This document shows positions 15,598-24,816 of a stretch of DNA of 64,000 nucleotides, one piece after another (within the stretch, counting starts at the first letter, position 1; each line of letters opens with the position of its first letter). Source of the stretch: Thiobaca trueperi (GTDB lineage Bacteria > Pseudomonadota > Gammaproteobacteria > Chromatiales > Chromatiaceae); the NCBI RefSeq assembly GCF_004342175.1, contig NZ_SMAO01000005.1, positions 62,001 to 126,000 on the forward strand, read 5' to 3'. A model generated the notes under the pieces. The model saw nothing but the letters and a program-made list of their open reading frames with translations. It searched no databases and was not told the DNA's origin. Made by a program: the position numbers and the translations under genes.

Positions 15598-16854
15598 TCA
15601 CGCCAGCGCCCTCGCGCCAATTTCCACAACCTCCCCAGCCGTGCCGTTCGCCATTCCCTCCAGTGCATCGGCAATACGCTGCACATGCGGCGCTAGATCA
15701 TCTGCGTCGAAGTCGATATAGCCGTCATGCGCGTCACGCTGATTGACGACATGCCCGGTCAGTCGCCGCACAGCCGCGCTCGGCACACCAATAGCCTCGC
15801 CAACACTGATGAATCCGCGCCGCAGATCATGCGCGGACCACTCCACGCCGGATTGTTCACGATGACGGATGATCGCCTTGCTTGGCAGAACCATCGGGCC
15901 GATACCGCCGTCTCGAAGCGGGGCAGGGAAGACCCAAGCGGTATCACGGGCCAGGGCTGAGAGCGCGGCCACAGCTTGGCGCGCGAGGGGTAGATGATGG
16001 TCGCCGCCAGTCTTGACGCTGCGCAGCCAGACGCGCCCGCGATCAAGATCAACGTCTTCCCATCGTAGATTCATGGCTTCGCTGATGCGCCAGCCAGTGA
16101 AATAGAGAAGGGTGAACAGCGCCCGGTCGCGCGCGTTGACCCATGATTGAGTGACCGCCATCCAGGCAGGCGCGGACTCACGATTCAAGCGGCGTTTCCG
16201 ACGATTGGACGGACTCCATTCTTTCTGTTTGCTCCACCTTGCCGTGGGCCATTCCGGCAGTTCGAGCGCGGGCAGTTCCTCCCTGGTCCAGTTCCACACA
16301 GCACGCAGATAGCGCGCTTCGCAGTCGGCGCGGACCGGCGCTTTCTCCTTCCGTTCGCGGTGCCAGCGGATCGCGGTATCGGCGTCCAGCGTGATCAGCG
16401 GCTTATCCATGAATTCCGCTAGACCGTAAGCCATCTGCGCCCGCATGTCTTTGGCCGTGCTCGGTTTCATCGGTTTCGTCCCGCGCGACCGAGCAGCCAA
16501 ATACAGATCCAGCGCCTCCCGTAGCGTCGTGTTGCGGGCCTTGGCCGCCTGCCGGGTTGCTTTCACATCCTCGCCGCCCTTGTACCGCTGGCGCAGTTCC
16601 AGCGCCTTATTCCGCGCTGCGTCTGGCGTGGCGAAGTCGGCAACATTGCCGATGGTCTCCAATCGCTGAACCGCCTTCCCGCTGGAATTGGTGAACGTGA
16701 TTCGCAGGACGTATGACTTCACGCCAGACGGATAGACGCGAAGACCGAAATTCGGCGTTGACTCATCCCAGACGATAAACCGCTCAGTGCGGGGCTTGAT
16801 GCGGGTGACGGCTTCTTTCGTCAGGGACCGGCGCTGGTCGGCAATGCGTGGCAT
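15598..16854 (-). CDS. Tyrosine integrase (P4-like)
   Basis: 418 residues. The N-terminal arm-binding DUF4102 domain (about 1-90: LTKEAVTRIKPRTERFIVWD, GLRVYPSG) is followed by a SAM-like core-binding domain and a catalytic domain with Arg in TGWRISEAMNLRW, Lys in VKTGGDHHLPL, the HDLRR box, GHVV and the nucleophile in HDGYI. All five catalytic elements are present, so it is probably active. It lies just inside the right attachment repeat and reads away from it. It should recombine attP with the tRNA-Phe 3' end. Confidence 0.95.
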   Translation of the reverse strand: MPRIADQRRSLTKEAVTRIKPRTERFIVWDESTPNFGLRVYPSGVKSYVLRITFTNSSGKAVQRLETIGNVADFATPDAARNKALELRQRYKGGEDVKATRQAAKARNTTLREALDLYLAARSRGTKPMKPSTAKDMRAQMAYGLAEFMDKPLITLDADTAIRWHRERKEKAPVRADCEARYLRAVWNWTREELPALELPEWPTARWSKQKEWSPSNRRKRRLNRESAPAWMAVTQSWVNARDRALFTLLYFTGWRISEAMNLRWEDVDLDRGRVWLRSVKTGGDHHLPLARQAVAALSALARDTAWVFPAPLRDGGIGPMVLPSKAIIRHREQSGVEWSAHDLRRGFISVGEAIGVPSAAVRRLTGHVVNQRDAHDGYIDFDADDLAPHVQRIADALEGMANGTAGEVVEIGARALA

Positions 16855-17028
16855 GTCTCTACCTCTGTCGCTTTGAGCCGGGTTCTTATCGGGTTCATTT
16901 CGGACCCAAGGAACCTGTTAAGGACAGGATAGGACAAGAAAGACAGAAAGGCTAGAGAGCCTTGTAGATAATGGGCTTAAAAAATGGATTCAAGACCGAT
17001 AGGGTTCTTTGTGGCTCGCGGACAAGAA
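16855..17028. other. Integrase upstream / attP-flanking region
   Basis: No ORF. The stretch should contain the integrase promoter on the minus strand and the arm-type sites. It has short near-repeats (AGGACAGGATAGGACAAG) near 16921-16938. Confidence 0.4.
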
Positions 17029-17076
17029 GACTGAAAATCCTCGTGTCGGTGGTTCGATTCCGCCCCTGGGCACCAA
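17029..17076. repeat. attR: displaced 3' end of tRNA-Phe
   Basis: Identical over 48 bp to 6316-6363. Upstream bases diverge (AAGAA against AGAG), so no second tRNA gene is formed. Confidence 0.92.
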
Positions 17077-17088
17077 CAAGACCATAAA

Positions 17089-17123
17089 AAACCTCACGTT
17101 TTGCTGATCGTGAGGTTTTTTTT
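17089..17123 (+). terminator. Original tRNA-Phe terminator, now beyond attR
   Basis: AACCTCACG (17089-17097) pairs with CGTGAGGTT (17109-17117) and is followed by a T-run. It sits right after attR, as expected of the pre-insertion tRNA terminator. Confidence 0.85.
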
Positions 17124-17232
17124 CGCCTGCTGATTTCTACTCCTGGTCAATTTCTGGTCCGCTGCGGTGTCTTGTAGTGTGTTTCTACGCGGGTTTGATC
17201 CCTGTTTTCCTGACCTCAGTGGTTCCGTCCAG

Positions 17233-17257
17233 GTGTCAATGTTAGGATGCTTGACAC
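17233..17257. promoter_or_regulatory. Perfect inverted repeat upstream of the restriction gene
   Basis: GTGTCAA and TTGACAC flank an 11-bp spacer. The right arm contains a -35-like TTGACA 25 bp before the gene start. It may be an operator; no matching -10 is clear. The rest of 17124-17281 shows nothing I can name. Confidence 0.4.
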
Positions 17258-17281
17258 AAATCGAATGAGTGCTCAGCGCTG

Positions 17282-20200
17282 GTGCCCAACCCGGATTCGG
17301 ATGCCATGGATAACCCCTTTTTCGATCGCCCCATCCTCAACTCCCCCTATGCCTATCCGGTCTGCCATTGGGAGCTGGATGCTCAGGGCCAGCCGACCCA
17401 GAAGATCATCGAGACGCGCCGTCGCGCCGAATTCATCACCCCGATCCCCAAACCCAAGAAGCAGAAAGGAGCCGGTCAGCAGAAATCGCTGCTCTTCGAT
17501 GAGGGACTGGGTCTCAGCAGCGAGCAACAGCGTTACGACCACACCGCCATCATCAACGCTGTGCGTGCGGAGGTTGATCGGTGGCGACAACTCCCGGCGG
17601 ATAGCTGGTGGGTCACGCCCGAAACCGCCCGCCTGCTCGACCACTGGCGTCATCATCCCTTTGCCGGTCTCCGCCCTTTCTTCTGTCAGATCGAAGCCGT
17701 CGAGACGGCGATCTGGTTGACCGAGGTTGCCCCTCAGATGGGTAAAGCGGGGCAGCGTTTCATCGAACATCTGGAACAGGCCAACCAGGAGGCCAACCCT
17801 GGTTTGCTGCGCCTGGCGTTGAAGCTCGCCACTGGCGCGGGTAAAACCACCGTCATGGCGATGCTGATTGCGTGGCAGACCGTCAACGCGGTACGCCGAC
17901 CGAACAGCCGGAAATTCACTCGTGGCTTCCTGATTGTCGCCCCCGGTCTGACGATCCGGGACCGGTTGCGTGTCCTGCAACCGCATGACCCGGACAGTTA
18001 TTACGCCAGCCGCGAACTGGTGCCGGGCGACATGCTCGGCGACCTGGAACGGGCCAGGATCGTTATCACCAACTATCACGCCTTCAAACGTCGCGAGCGT
18101 TTGGATCTCTCCAAGGGTAATCGCCGTTTACTTCAAGGTCGTCATGGGTCGCTCCTTGAGACGGTCGAAACCGAAGGCCAGATGCTCCAGCGGGTCATGC
18201 CGGAATTGATGGGGATGAAGCAGATCCTTGCCATCAACGACGAGGCGCATCATTGCTATCGTGAAAAGCCTCACAATCGCGAGGACGACGGACTCAAGGG
18301 CGACGAGAAAAAAGAAGCCGAGCACAACAACGAGGCCGCCCGGCTCTGGATCTCCGGGCTCGAAGTGGTCAATCGTCAGCTTGGCCTCGCCCGTGTCCTT
18401 GACCTTTCCGCCACGCCCTTTTTTCTGCGCGGCTCTGGATACGCCGAAGGCACCCTGTTCCCCTGGACCCTCAGCGACTTCTCGCTCATGGACGCCATTG
18501 AGTGCGGCATCGTCAAGCTGCCGCGCGTCCCGGTCGCGGATAACATCCCCGGCGGCGAGATGCCGATGTTCCGCAATCTCTGGGAGCATATCCGCACCAA
18601 AATGCCGAAGAAGGGCCGGGGCAAGACCGATGCGCTCAACCCGCTCGATCTCCCGCCCCAGCTTCAGACGGCGCTTGATGCGCTCTATGGTCACTATCGG
18701 CAAACCTATGACCTCTGGGCGCAAGCAGGCATCCCCGTGCCGCCCTGCTTTATCGTCGTCTGCAACAACACCTCGACCTCCAAGCTGGTTTACGACTACA
18801 TCTCCGGTTTCACCCGTGAGAACAAGGATGGCACCAGCCAACTGGAGTTCGGTCGATTGCCGCTCTTCCGCAATCATGACGAACACGGTAATCCGCTGGC
18901 CCGCCCGCGCACCCTGCTGATTGACAGTGAGCAACTGGAATCCGGCGAGGCATTGGACGACCAGTTCCGCGCCATCGCCGGCCCCGAGATCGAGCAGTTC
19001 CGCCGCGAAATTTTCGAGCGCGGGGGTCGGCTCGCCGATGAGCTGCGCGCCGGCAAGACCCTGGACGATGCCGCCCTGCTGCGCGAGGTCATGAACACCG
19101 TCGGCAAACCCGGACGTCTGGGCGACTCCATCCGCTGCGTGGTCTCCGTGTCGATGCTCACCGAGGGCTGGGACGCCAACACCGTGACCCATGTGCTCGG
19201 CGTGCGCGCCTTCGGCACCCAACTCCTGTGCGAGCAGGTCATCGGTCGCGCGCTACGTCGTCAATCCTACGATCTCAATGAAGCGAATCTCTTCAACGTC
19301 GAATATGCCGACGTGCTCGGCATTCCCTTCGATTTCACCGCCAAGCCTGTGGTGGCGACGCCTCAACCGCCGCGTCAGACCATTCAGGTCAAGGCCGTCC
19401 GGCCTGAACGCGATCATCTGGAGATTCGTTTCCCGCGCGTTCAGGGTTATCGCACCGAATTGCCCGCAGACCGGCTGACCGCCGTGTTCAATGACGATTC
19501 CGTCCTGGAGCTGACCCCGGATCTGATCGGTGCGACCAGGACGCTCAACGCTGGCATCATCGGCGCGCCGGTCGATCTCAACCTGATTCACACCGGCGAG
19601 GTGCGTCCGTCCCAGGTGGTCTATGAGCTGACTTCGCACCTGCTGACGAAGCACTGGCGCGATGCCGACGGCGAGCCCCAGCTTCATCTCTTCGGCCAGC
19701 TCAAGCGGATTGCCCGGCAGTGGCTCGATACCTGCCTCGTCTGCAAGGGCGGAACCTATCCGGTCCAACTCAAGTACCAGATGCTCGCCGACATGGCCTG
19801 TGAGCGCATCACCGCTGGCATCACGCGCGCACTGGTCGGCACGCGCCCCATCAAGGCCGTGCTCGATCCCTACAACCCCACGGGCTCCACCCTCCACGTC
19901 AATTTCAACACCTCCAGGACCGACCGCTGGGAGACCGCCGCCGACCACTGTCACCTTAACTGGGTCATCCTCGACAGTGACTGGGAGGCCGAATTCTGCC
20001 GCGTCGCCGAACAACATCCCCGCGTCATCGCCTACGTGAAGAACCATAATCTGGGTTTCACCGTGCCCTATCGCTACGGTTCCGAGACTCGGATCTATGT
20101 CCCGGACTTCATCGTCGTCATCGACGACGGGCATGGACCTGACGATTCGCTGTACCTCATTGTCGAGATCAAGGGCTATCGCCGTGAGGACGCCAAAGAG

Positions 20201-20386
20201 AAAAAGAACACGATGGAGATTTACTGGGTACCCGGCGTGAACAATCTCGGCACCCATGGCAGCTGGGCCTTTGCCGAGTTCACCGATGTCTTTCAGATGC
20301 AGGACGACTTTGCGGCGAAGGTGGATGAGGCATTCGAGCAGATGATCGGCGCGTTTTTTTCTGGTCACGAAGCTCCCGCTTCGTGA
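17282..20386 (+). CDS. Type III-like restriction helicase-nuclease (BPTD_3080-type)
   Basis: 1034 residues. The helicase core has Walker A ATGAGKTT (about 183-190), motif II INDEAHHCY (about 318-322), motif III LDLSATPFF, and a C-terminal SF2 domain with SVSMLTEGWDANTVTHV and EQVIGRALRRQSY. The C-terminus carries a PD-(D/E)XK-type nuclease, VPDFIVVID near 938 and LIVEIKGY near 959. The layout matches type III-like Res subunits partnered with a beta-class methyltransferase, found downstream. The GTG at 17282 and ATG at 17306 (MDNPFF) are both possible starts. The last residues (SGHEAPAS) and stop are encoded by an inserted REP hairpin. Confidence 0.88.
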   Translation: MPNPDSDAMDNPFFDRPILNSPYAYPVCHWELDAQGQPTQKIIETRRRAEFITPIPKPKKQKGAGQQKSLLFDEGLGLSSEQQRYDHTAIINAVRAEVDRWRQLPADSWWVTPETARLLDHWRHHPFAGLRPFFCQIEAVETAIWLTEVAPQMGKAGQRFIEHLEQANQEANPGLLRLALKLATGAGKTTVMAMLIAWQTVNAVRRPNSRKFTRGFLIVAPGLTIRDRLRVLQPHDPDSYYASRELVPGDMLGDLERARIVITNYHAFKRRERLDLSKGNRRLLQGRHGSLLETVETEGQMLQRVMPELMGMKQILAINDEAHHCYREKPHNREDDGLKGDEKKEAEHNNEAARLWISGLEVVNRQLGLARVLDLSATPFFLRGSGYAEGTLFPWTLSDFSLMDAIECGIVKLPRVPVADNIPGGEMPMFRNLWEHIRTKMPKKGRGKTDALNPLDLPPQLQTALDALYGHYRQTYDLWAQAGIPVPPCFIVVCNNTSTSKLVYDYISGFTRENKDGTSQLEFGRLPLFRNHDEHGNPLARPRTLLIDSEQLESGEALDDQFRAIAGPEIEQFRREIFERGGRLADELRAGKTLDDAALLREVMNTVGKPGRLGDSIRCVVSVSMLTEGWDANTVTHVLGVRAFGTQLLCEQVIGRALRRQSYDLNEANLFNVEYADVLGIPFDFTAKPVVATPQPPRQTIQVKAVRPERDHLEIRFPRVQGYRTELPADRLTAVFNDDSVLELTPDLIGATRTLNAGIIGAPVDLNLIHTGEVRPSQVVYELTSHLLTKHWRDADGEPQLHLFGQLKRIARQWLDTCLVCKGGTYPVQLKYQMLADMACERITAGITRALVGTRPIKAVLDPYNPTGSTLHVNFNTSRTDRWETAADHCHLNWVILDSDWEAEFCRVAEQHPRVIAYVKNHNLGFTVPYRYGSETRIYVPDFIVVIDDGHGPDDSLYLIVEIKGYRREDAKEKKNTMEIYWVPGVNNLGTHGSWAFAEFTDVFQMQDDFAAKVDEAFEQMIGAFFSGHEAPAS

Positions 20387-20412
20387 CCCCAGCGATGAAG
20401 CTCCGCTTCACG
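20364..20412. repeat. REP hairpins at the end of the restriction gene
   Basis: GTCACGAAGC/GCTTCGTGAC form a perfect 10-bp stem (20364-20387), followed by a second shorter hairpin TGAAGCTCCGCTTCA. The first contains the TGA stop of the upstream gene. They precede the RAYT at 20429. Confidence 0.85.
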
Positions 20413-20428
20413 AACGGAGGCGCTCAAC

Positions 20429-20971
20429 ATGACCCGCACCCGCTACCGCTTTCTCGGCAACGATGCCCCGTATTTCCTGACGATGACGATCAATCACTGG
20501 CTGCCCGTCTTCACCCGTCCGGCAACCGTCGACGTCATCCTGGAGAGCTGGCGCTATCTGCAAGCGCATCGCGCCTTTCGGCTGCATGGTTATGTGATCC
20601 TCGAAAACCATCTGCATCTCGTCGCCCGCGCCCCCGAGCTGGACCAGGACGTGCAACGGTTCAAGTCCTTTACGGCGAAAGGGCTGATCGCAACCCTGGA
20701 GCAGAGCGGTGCGCAGCGTTTGCTGAAGATGCTCCGGCTCTTCAAGGGCGAGGGGAAAATGGAATCGATCTATCAGGTTTGGGAAGAAGGCAGCCATCCG
20801 CAGCGGATCGAGCATGAAGACGTGATGCGTCAGAAGCTCGACTACATCCATTACAATCCCGTCAAACGCGGCTATGTCGATGTCCCCGAGCACTGGCGCT
20901 ACTCCAGCGCGCGTGACTATCTGGGCCAGCCGGGGCTGATCGAGATCGATAAAGGATGGTCGGGGTCGTGA
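20429..20971 (+). CDS. REP-associated tyrosine transposase (RAYT) between res and mod
   Basis: 180 residues, MTRTRYRFLGNDAPYFLTMT, with the HUH pair in LENHLHLVAR (H61, H63), a mid-helix region (VQRFKSFTAKGLIATLEQ) and C-terminal YIHYNPVKRGYV...HWRYSSARDY typical of RAYTs. It is flanked by REP hairpins on both sides, a REPtron arrangement, and its own stop codon lies in one of them. It is only distantly similar to the RAYT at 5018. Its insertion separates restriction and modification genes without breaking either reading frame. Confidence 0.93.
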   Translation: MTRTRYRFLGNDAPYFLTMTINHWLPVFTRPATVDVILESWRYLQAHRAFRLHGYVILENHLHLVARAPELDQDVQRFKSFTAKGLIATLEQSGAQRLLKMLRLFKGEGKMESIYQVWEEGSHPQRIEHEDVMRQKLDYIHYNPVKRGYVDVPEHWRYSSARDYLGQPGLIEIDKGWSGS

Positions 20972-21131
20972 AGCTGGAGCTTCGTCACCAGGGGATGGGG
21001 AGTTCTGGTCACGAAGCTCCAGCTTCGTGACCCCAGAGATGAAGCTCTGCTTCATGAATATCGACGCCACTGAGCATGGGTTTCGTGAAGCTGGAGCTTC
21101 ATCGCACGGGTGACGAAGCGGAGCTTCGTCA
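20966..21131. repeat. REP cluster (five hairpins) downstream of the RAYT
   Basis: Hairpins at about 20966-20988, 21008-21031, 21039-21057, 21080-21100 and 21109-21131 share the core GAAGCTCC/GGAGCTTC in alternating orientation, forming BIME-like pairs. The cluster ends 26 bp before the methyltransferase start. Confidence 0.85.
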
Positions 21132-21156
21132 CCAGAATCACCGCTCTGGATATAAC

Positions 21157-24009
21157 ATGGCTAAGTCGAAATCACCCACGCCCCATGCACTGACCGTCGC
21201 AGCCTTCAAGCACGACGAGGCCAAGCGCACCAACATCCCCACCGCCGAGTATCAGTCGGTGATGCGTGAGGCCGATCAGAAGCCGATCCCTGTCTCGTAC
21301 CCGCGTCACCCGGACGCCGATCCGCTGACCGAAGAGAAGGCGCGCCGCAACCGCGATCTGGATCCGCAACTGGTGTGGCGCGGCAAGGATCAGCAGGATT
21401 GGTCGGATCTGGTGGTGCACGCGCCGCCGCTCTACATCCAGGAGAAGGTGCATCCCAAGGCGCTCATCGACGATCTGCTGCATCAGTCCGCTCCCGCCTC
21501 TCCGAGCGGGGGCGAGCAGCTCGACTTCTTCGCCGATTTCAACGGTCTGCCCGAGGACGCCGAACGCACGGATTTCTATCAGCACGCCGGGCACTGGTCG
21601 AACCGGATGATCCTGGGCGACAGTCTCCAGGTGATGGCCTCGCTGGCCGAGCGCGAGGGGTTGCGCGGCAAGGTGCAGTGCATCTATCTCGATCCGCCCT
21701 ATGGGATCAAATTCAACTCGAACTTCCAGTGGTCCACCACCAGCCGCGATGTCAAGGACGGCAACCCCGACCACATCACCCGCGAGCCGGAGCAGGTCAA
21801 GGCGTTTCGCGATACCTGGCGCGATGGCATCCATTCCTATCTGACCTATCTGCGCGACCGGCTCACCGTGGCGCGCGATCTGCTGACCGAATCAGGGTCG
21901 ATCTTCGTGCAGATCGGGGATGAGAATGTGCATCGGGTGAGGGCGGTGATGGATGAGGTGTTTGGCCAAGACAATTTCATGAGCCTGATCGCCTTTCTGA
22001 AGACATCGAGTTCAACCACAAACGCGCTAGCGAGCACTTCTGATTATCTCGTCTGGTACACGCGCGACAAAACCCGGACAAAGTTTCGTGCTCCAACTAT
22101 TACGAAAGTACTCAGCGGGGTTGGTGGTGGCGAGTATCGTTCGGTCATGCTGCCATCTGGTGAGACTCGCCGACTAATTGATGATGAAGTTGCCGCGCCT
22201 CATACGCTTCCAGAAAACTCGCGTGTGTTCCGACTCGATACTGTGACAAGCCAAAGCCCAGGGTCGAAATACACCGTGGAAATTGCAGGACGGCGATTCT
22301 TTCCATCTGGCTATTGGAAGACCGAAGAACCCAGCATGAAACGGCTGATTCGAGCCGGGCGAATCGTGCCTCGCTCGAATTCTTTAGGTTACCTGCGGTT
22401 CTTTGACGACTATGGAGCATTGGTTTTATCCAACACCTGGACTGACACCCAAATAGCCGGTCGCCCAGGCGACAAAATCTATGTGGTCCAGACTTTGCCC
22501 AAGGTGATTCAACGCTGCCTCCTCATGTCCACCGACCCCGGCGACCTCGTCCTCGACCCCACCTGCGGCTCCGGCACCACCGCTTATGTCGCCGAGCAAT
22601 GGGGCCGGCGCTGGATCACCATCGACACCTCGCGCGTCGCTCTGGCACTGGCCCGCGCCCGGCTCATGGGCGCCCGTTATCCCTATTATCTGCTCGCCGA
22701 CAGCCGCGCCGGACAGCTCAAGGAGGCGGAGATCACGCAGAGCGCCCCTTCGACCCGGCCCACCGACGGCCACATCGGCCACGGCTTCGTCTATGAGCGC
22801 GTGCCGCATATCACGCTCAAATCCATCGCCAACAATGCCGAGATCGATGTCATCTGGGACAAATGGCAGGAGACGCTGGAGCCGTTGCGCGCCCGGCTCA
22901 ACCAGTTGCTCGCCCAGACCTGGGAGGAATGGGAGATTCCGCGCGAGGCCGGCCCCGACTGGCCGGATCCCGCCACGCAAGCGCATGCGCAGTGGTGGCA
23001 GGCCCGCATCGCCCGCCAGCGCGAGATCGACGCCTCCATCGCCGCCAAGGCCGATTTCGAGTCCCTTTACGACAAGCCTTATGAGGACAAAAAGACCGTC
23101 CGCGTTGCCGGTCCCTTTACCGTCGAAAGTCTCTCGCCGCATCGGGTGCTGGGACTCGACGAGAACGACGACCTGATCGATCCGGTCGCCGAGCCCAAGG
23201 ACGGCTATGGCGAGAAACGCGATTTCGTCGCCATCATTCTGGAGAATCTCAAGACCGCCGGGGTGCAGCAGGCCCACAAAACCGACCGCATCGCCTTCAC
23301 CAGCCTGACGCCCTGGCCGGGCCGGATCGTCTGCGCCGAAGGGCGTTTCAGTGGCGATCAATGGCCTCTCGCCGAGGACGCGACGACGGAGAAACGCGCA
23401 GCCATCTTCATCGGCCCCGAGTTCGGCACGGTGTCACGTCCCGATCTGGTAGAGGCGGCCTGCGAGGCCGGCGATGCGGGGTTCGATCTGCTCATCGCCT
23501 GCGCCTTCAACTACGACGCCCACTCGTCCGAGTTCGACAAGCTGGGACGCATCCCCGTGCTCAAGGCACGCATGAACGCCGACCTCCACATGGCCGAGGA
23601 TCTCAAGAACACCGGCAAGGGCAATCTCTTCGTGGTCTTCGGCGAACCGGACATCGAGATCCAGCCGGTGGACGGCGAGCTGATCCGCGTCAAGGTCAAC
23701 GGCGTGGATGTCTTCCATCCCAGCACTGGCGAGGTCCGCAGCGATGGCGCGGAAGGTATCGCCTGCTGGTTCATCGATACGGATTACAACCAGGAAGCCT
23801 TCTTTGTCCGCCATGCCTATTTCCTCGGCACCAACGATCCCTACAAGTCGCTCAAGACCACGCTCAAGGCCGAGATCGACCTCGACGCCTGGGCCAGTCT
23901 CCACAGCGACACCTCGCGCCCCTTCCCCAAGCCGGCATCCGGGCGAATCGCGGTCAAGGTCATCAATCACCTGGGGGACGAGGTGATGAAGGTGTTTCGG
24001 ATCGGCTAA
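21157..24009 (+). CDS. Site-specific DNA methyltransferase (type III-like Mod, beta class)
   Basis: 950 residues from the ATG at 21157 (MAKSKSPTPHALTV). The catalytic IYLDPPYGI (about 177-185) precedes the SAM-binding VLDPTCGSGTTAYVAEQ (about 465), the order of beta-class amino-methyltransferases such as type III Mod. The region between (about 270-440) is likely target recognition; it is less GC-rich than its surroundings, as expected of an exchanged specificity domain. The C-terminal 350 residues are an extension usual for this group. It pairs with the helicase-nuclease upstream. A longer frame from 21076 begins inside the REP cluster. Confidence 0.9.
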   Translation: MAKSKSPTPHALTVAAFKHDEAKRTNIPTAEYQSVMREADQKPIPVSYPRHPDADPLTEEKARRNRDLDPQLVWRGKDQQDWSDLVVHAPPLYIQEKVHPKALIDDLLHQSAPASPSGGEQLDFFADFNGLPEDAERTDFYQHAGHWSNRMILGDSLQVMASLAEREGLRGKVQCIYLDPPYGIKFNSNFQWSTTSRDVKDGNPDHITREPEQVKAFRDTWRDGIHSYLTYLRDRLTVARDLLTESGSIFVQIGDENVHRVRAVMDEVFGQDNFMSLIAFLKTSSSTTNALASTSDYLVWYTRDKTRTKFRAPTITKVLSGVGGGEYRSVMLPSGETRRLIDDEVAAPHTLPENSRVFRLDTVTSQSPGSKYTVEIAGRRFFPSGYWKTEEPSMKRLIRAGRIVPRSNSLGYLRFFDDYGALVLSNTWTDTQIAGRPGDKIYVVQTLPKVIQRCLLMSTDPGDLVLDPTCGSGTTAYVAEQWGRRWITIDTSRVALALARARLMGARYPYYLLADSRAGQLKEAEITQSAPSTRPTDGHIGHGFVYERVPHITLKSIANNAEIDVIWDKWQETLEPLRARLNQLLAQTWEEWEIPREAGPDWPDPATQAHAQWWQARIARQREIDASIAAKADFESLYDKPYEDKKTVRVAGPFTVESLSPHRVLGLDENDDLIDPVAEPKDGYGEKRDFVAIILENLKTAGVQQAHKTDRIAFTSLTPWPGRIVCAEGRFSGDQWPLAEDATTEKRAAIFIGPEFGTVSRPDLVEAACEAGDAGFDLLIACAFNYDAHSSEFDKLGRIPVLKARMNADLHMAEDLKNTGKGNLFVVFGEPDIEIQPVDGELIRVKVNGVDVFHPSTGEVRSDGAEGIACWFIDTDYNQEAFFVRHAYFLGTNDPYKSLKTTLKAEIDLDAWASLHSDTSRPFPKPASGRIAVKVINHLGDEVMKVFRIG

Positions 24010-24015
24010 CCGCGC

Positions 24016-24637
24016 ATGGATTTCCTCATCGCCGACACCTTCACTGCCAGTCTGGCCGAACCTGCCGGAACAACTACAACACTGGCAGCCGCAGATGCGG
24101 TATCTGCTGCTCGACGAACACCGCTATGCCGAGGCCGAGCTGGCCGGACAGCGGAATCTGGCCGCCGCCCTGTTTCGTCTGGAGAACAGTCGCCAGCCCG
24201 AAGACATCGAACGGGTGTTAGCCAGTCTGATCGACTGGTTGACCGCCGCTGAACAGGATGAACTGCGCCGCGCCTTCGTGGTTTGGCTCAAGCGGGTGTT
24301 GTTACCGGCGCGCGTGCCCGGCGCAGACCTTCCCCATGTCAACGACTTGCAGGAAATGCACGCCATGTTAGCCGAACGGGTGAAGACCTGGACTGAAGAG
24401 TGGAAGCAACAGGGGCTTGATCAAGGCCGGTTAGAAGGTCGGCTCGAAGGTCGGCTCGAAGGTCGGCTTGAAGGTGAGGCGAAGGTGGTACGCCGACAAT
24501 TGATGCGTCGCTTTGGTCCCTTGCCAGCCTGGGTCGATCAACGTCTGGAGCAGGCCACTGAAGCGGAGTTGGACGCTTGGGCTGAACGGCTGCTGGACGG
24601 TCAGACGCTCGAAGCCGTCTTCAACGATCTGAACTGA
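24016..24637 (+). pseudogene. Remnant of an Rpn/PD-(D/E)XK-transposase-type nuclease
   Basis: The frame from the ATG at 24016 gives MDFLIADTFTASLAE and is then broken; the sequence continues in another frame as LPEQLQHWQPQMRYLLLDEH to 24637. The continuing part has the C-terminal organisation of Rpn-family proteins (DELRRAFVVWLKRVLLP, then four GRLE repeats, then VVRRQLMRRFGPLPAWV). The N-terminal catalytic domain (about 150 residues) is missing. A frameshift near 24060 plus truncation make it a pseudogene, though 180 codons from 24095 remain open. Confidence 0.75.
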
Positions 24638-24663
24638 AGCCGTCAAGATGGAACCCTCGACAG

Positions 24664-24690
24664 ACCGTCGTCATGCTGACGACGGTTTTT
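24664..24690 (+). terminator. Rho-independent terminator
   Basis: ACCGTCGTCA TGC TGACGACGGT, a 10-bp perfect stem followed by TTTTT, closing the restriction-modification region. Confidence 0.9.
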
Positions 24691-24816
24691 CCGATCCTGC
24701 TCCGGTCTGGTGGATGGTATCTGGTCCAGTTCTGGTCCTGATTTGGCAGCTCAAACGCCGATGCACTTTACTCATCATTCCGGCTGTCAGCGAACAGTCA
24801 GCCGTGACCGCGCATC

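Noticed and set aside
17029-17076. Second tRNA-Phe gene
   Set aside because: Only the anticodon-loop-to-CCA part is present; the acceptor 5' strand and D arm are missing. It is the attR repeat.
17135-24745. CTGGTC-type short repeats near both ends of the restriction region as element boundaries
   Set aside because: TTTCTGGTCC near 17150 and TTCTGGTCC near 24730 are short and imperfect; not enough to define an insertion boundary.
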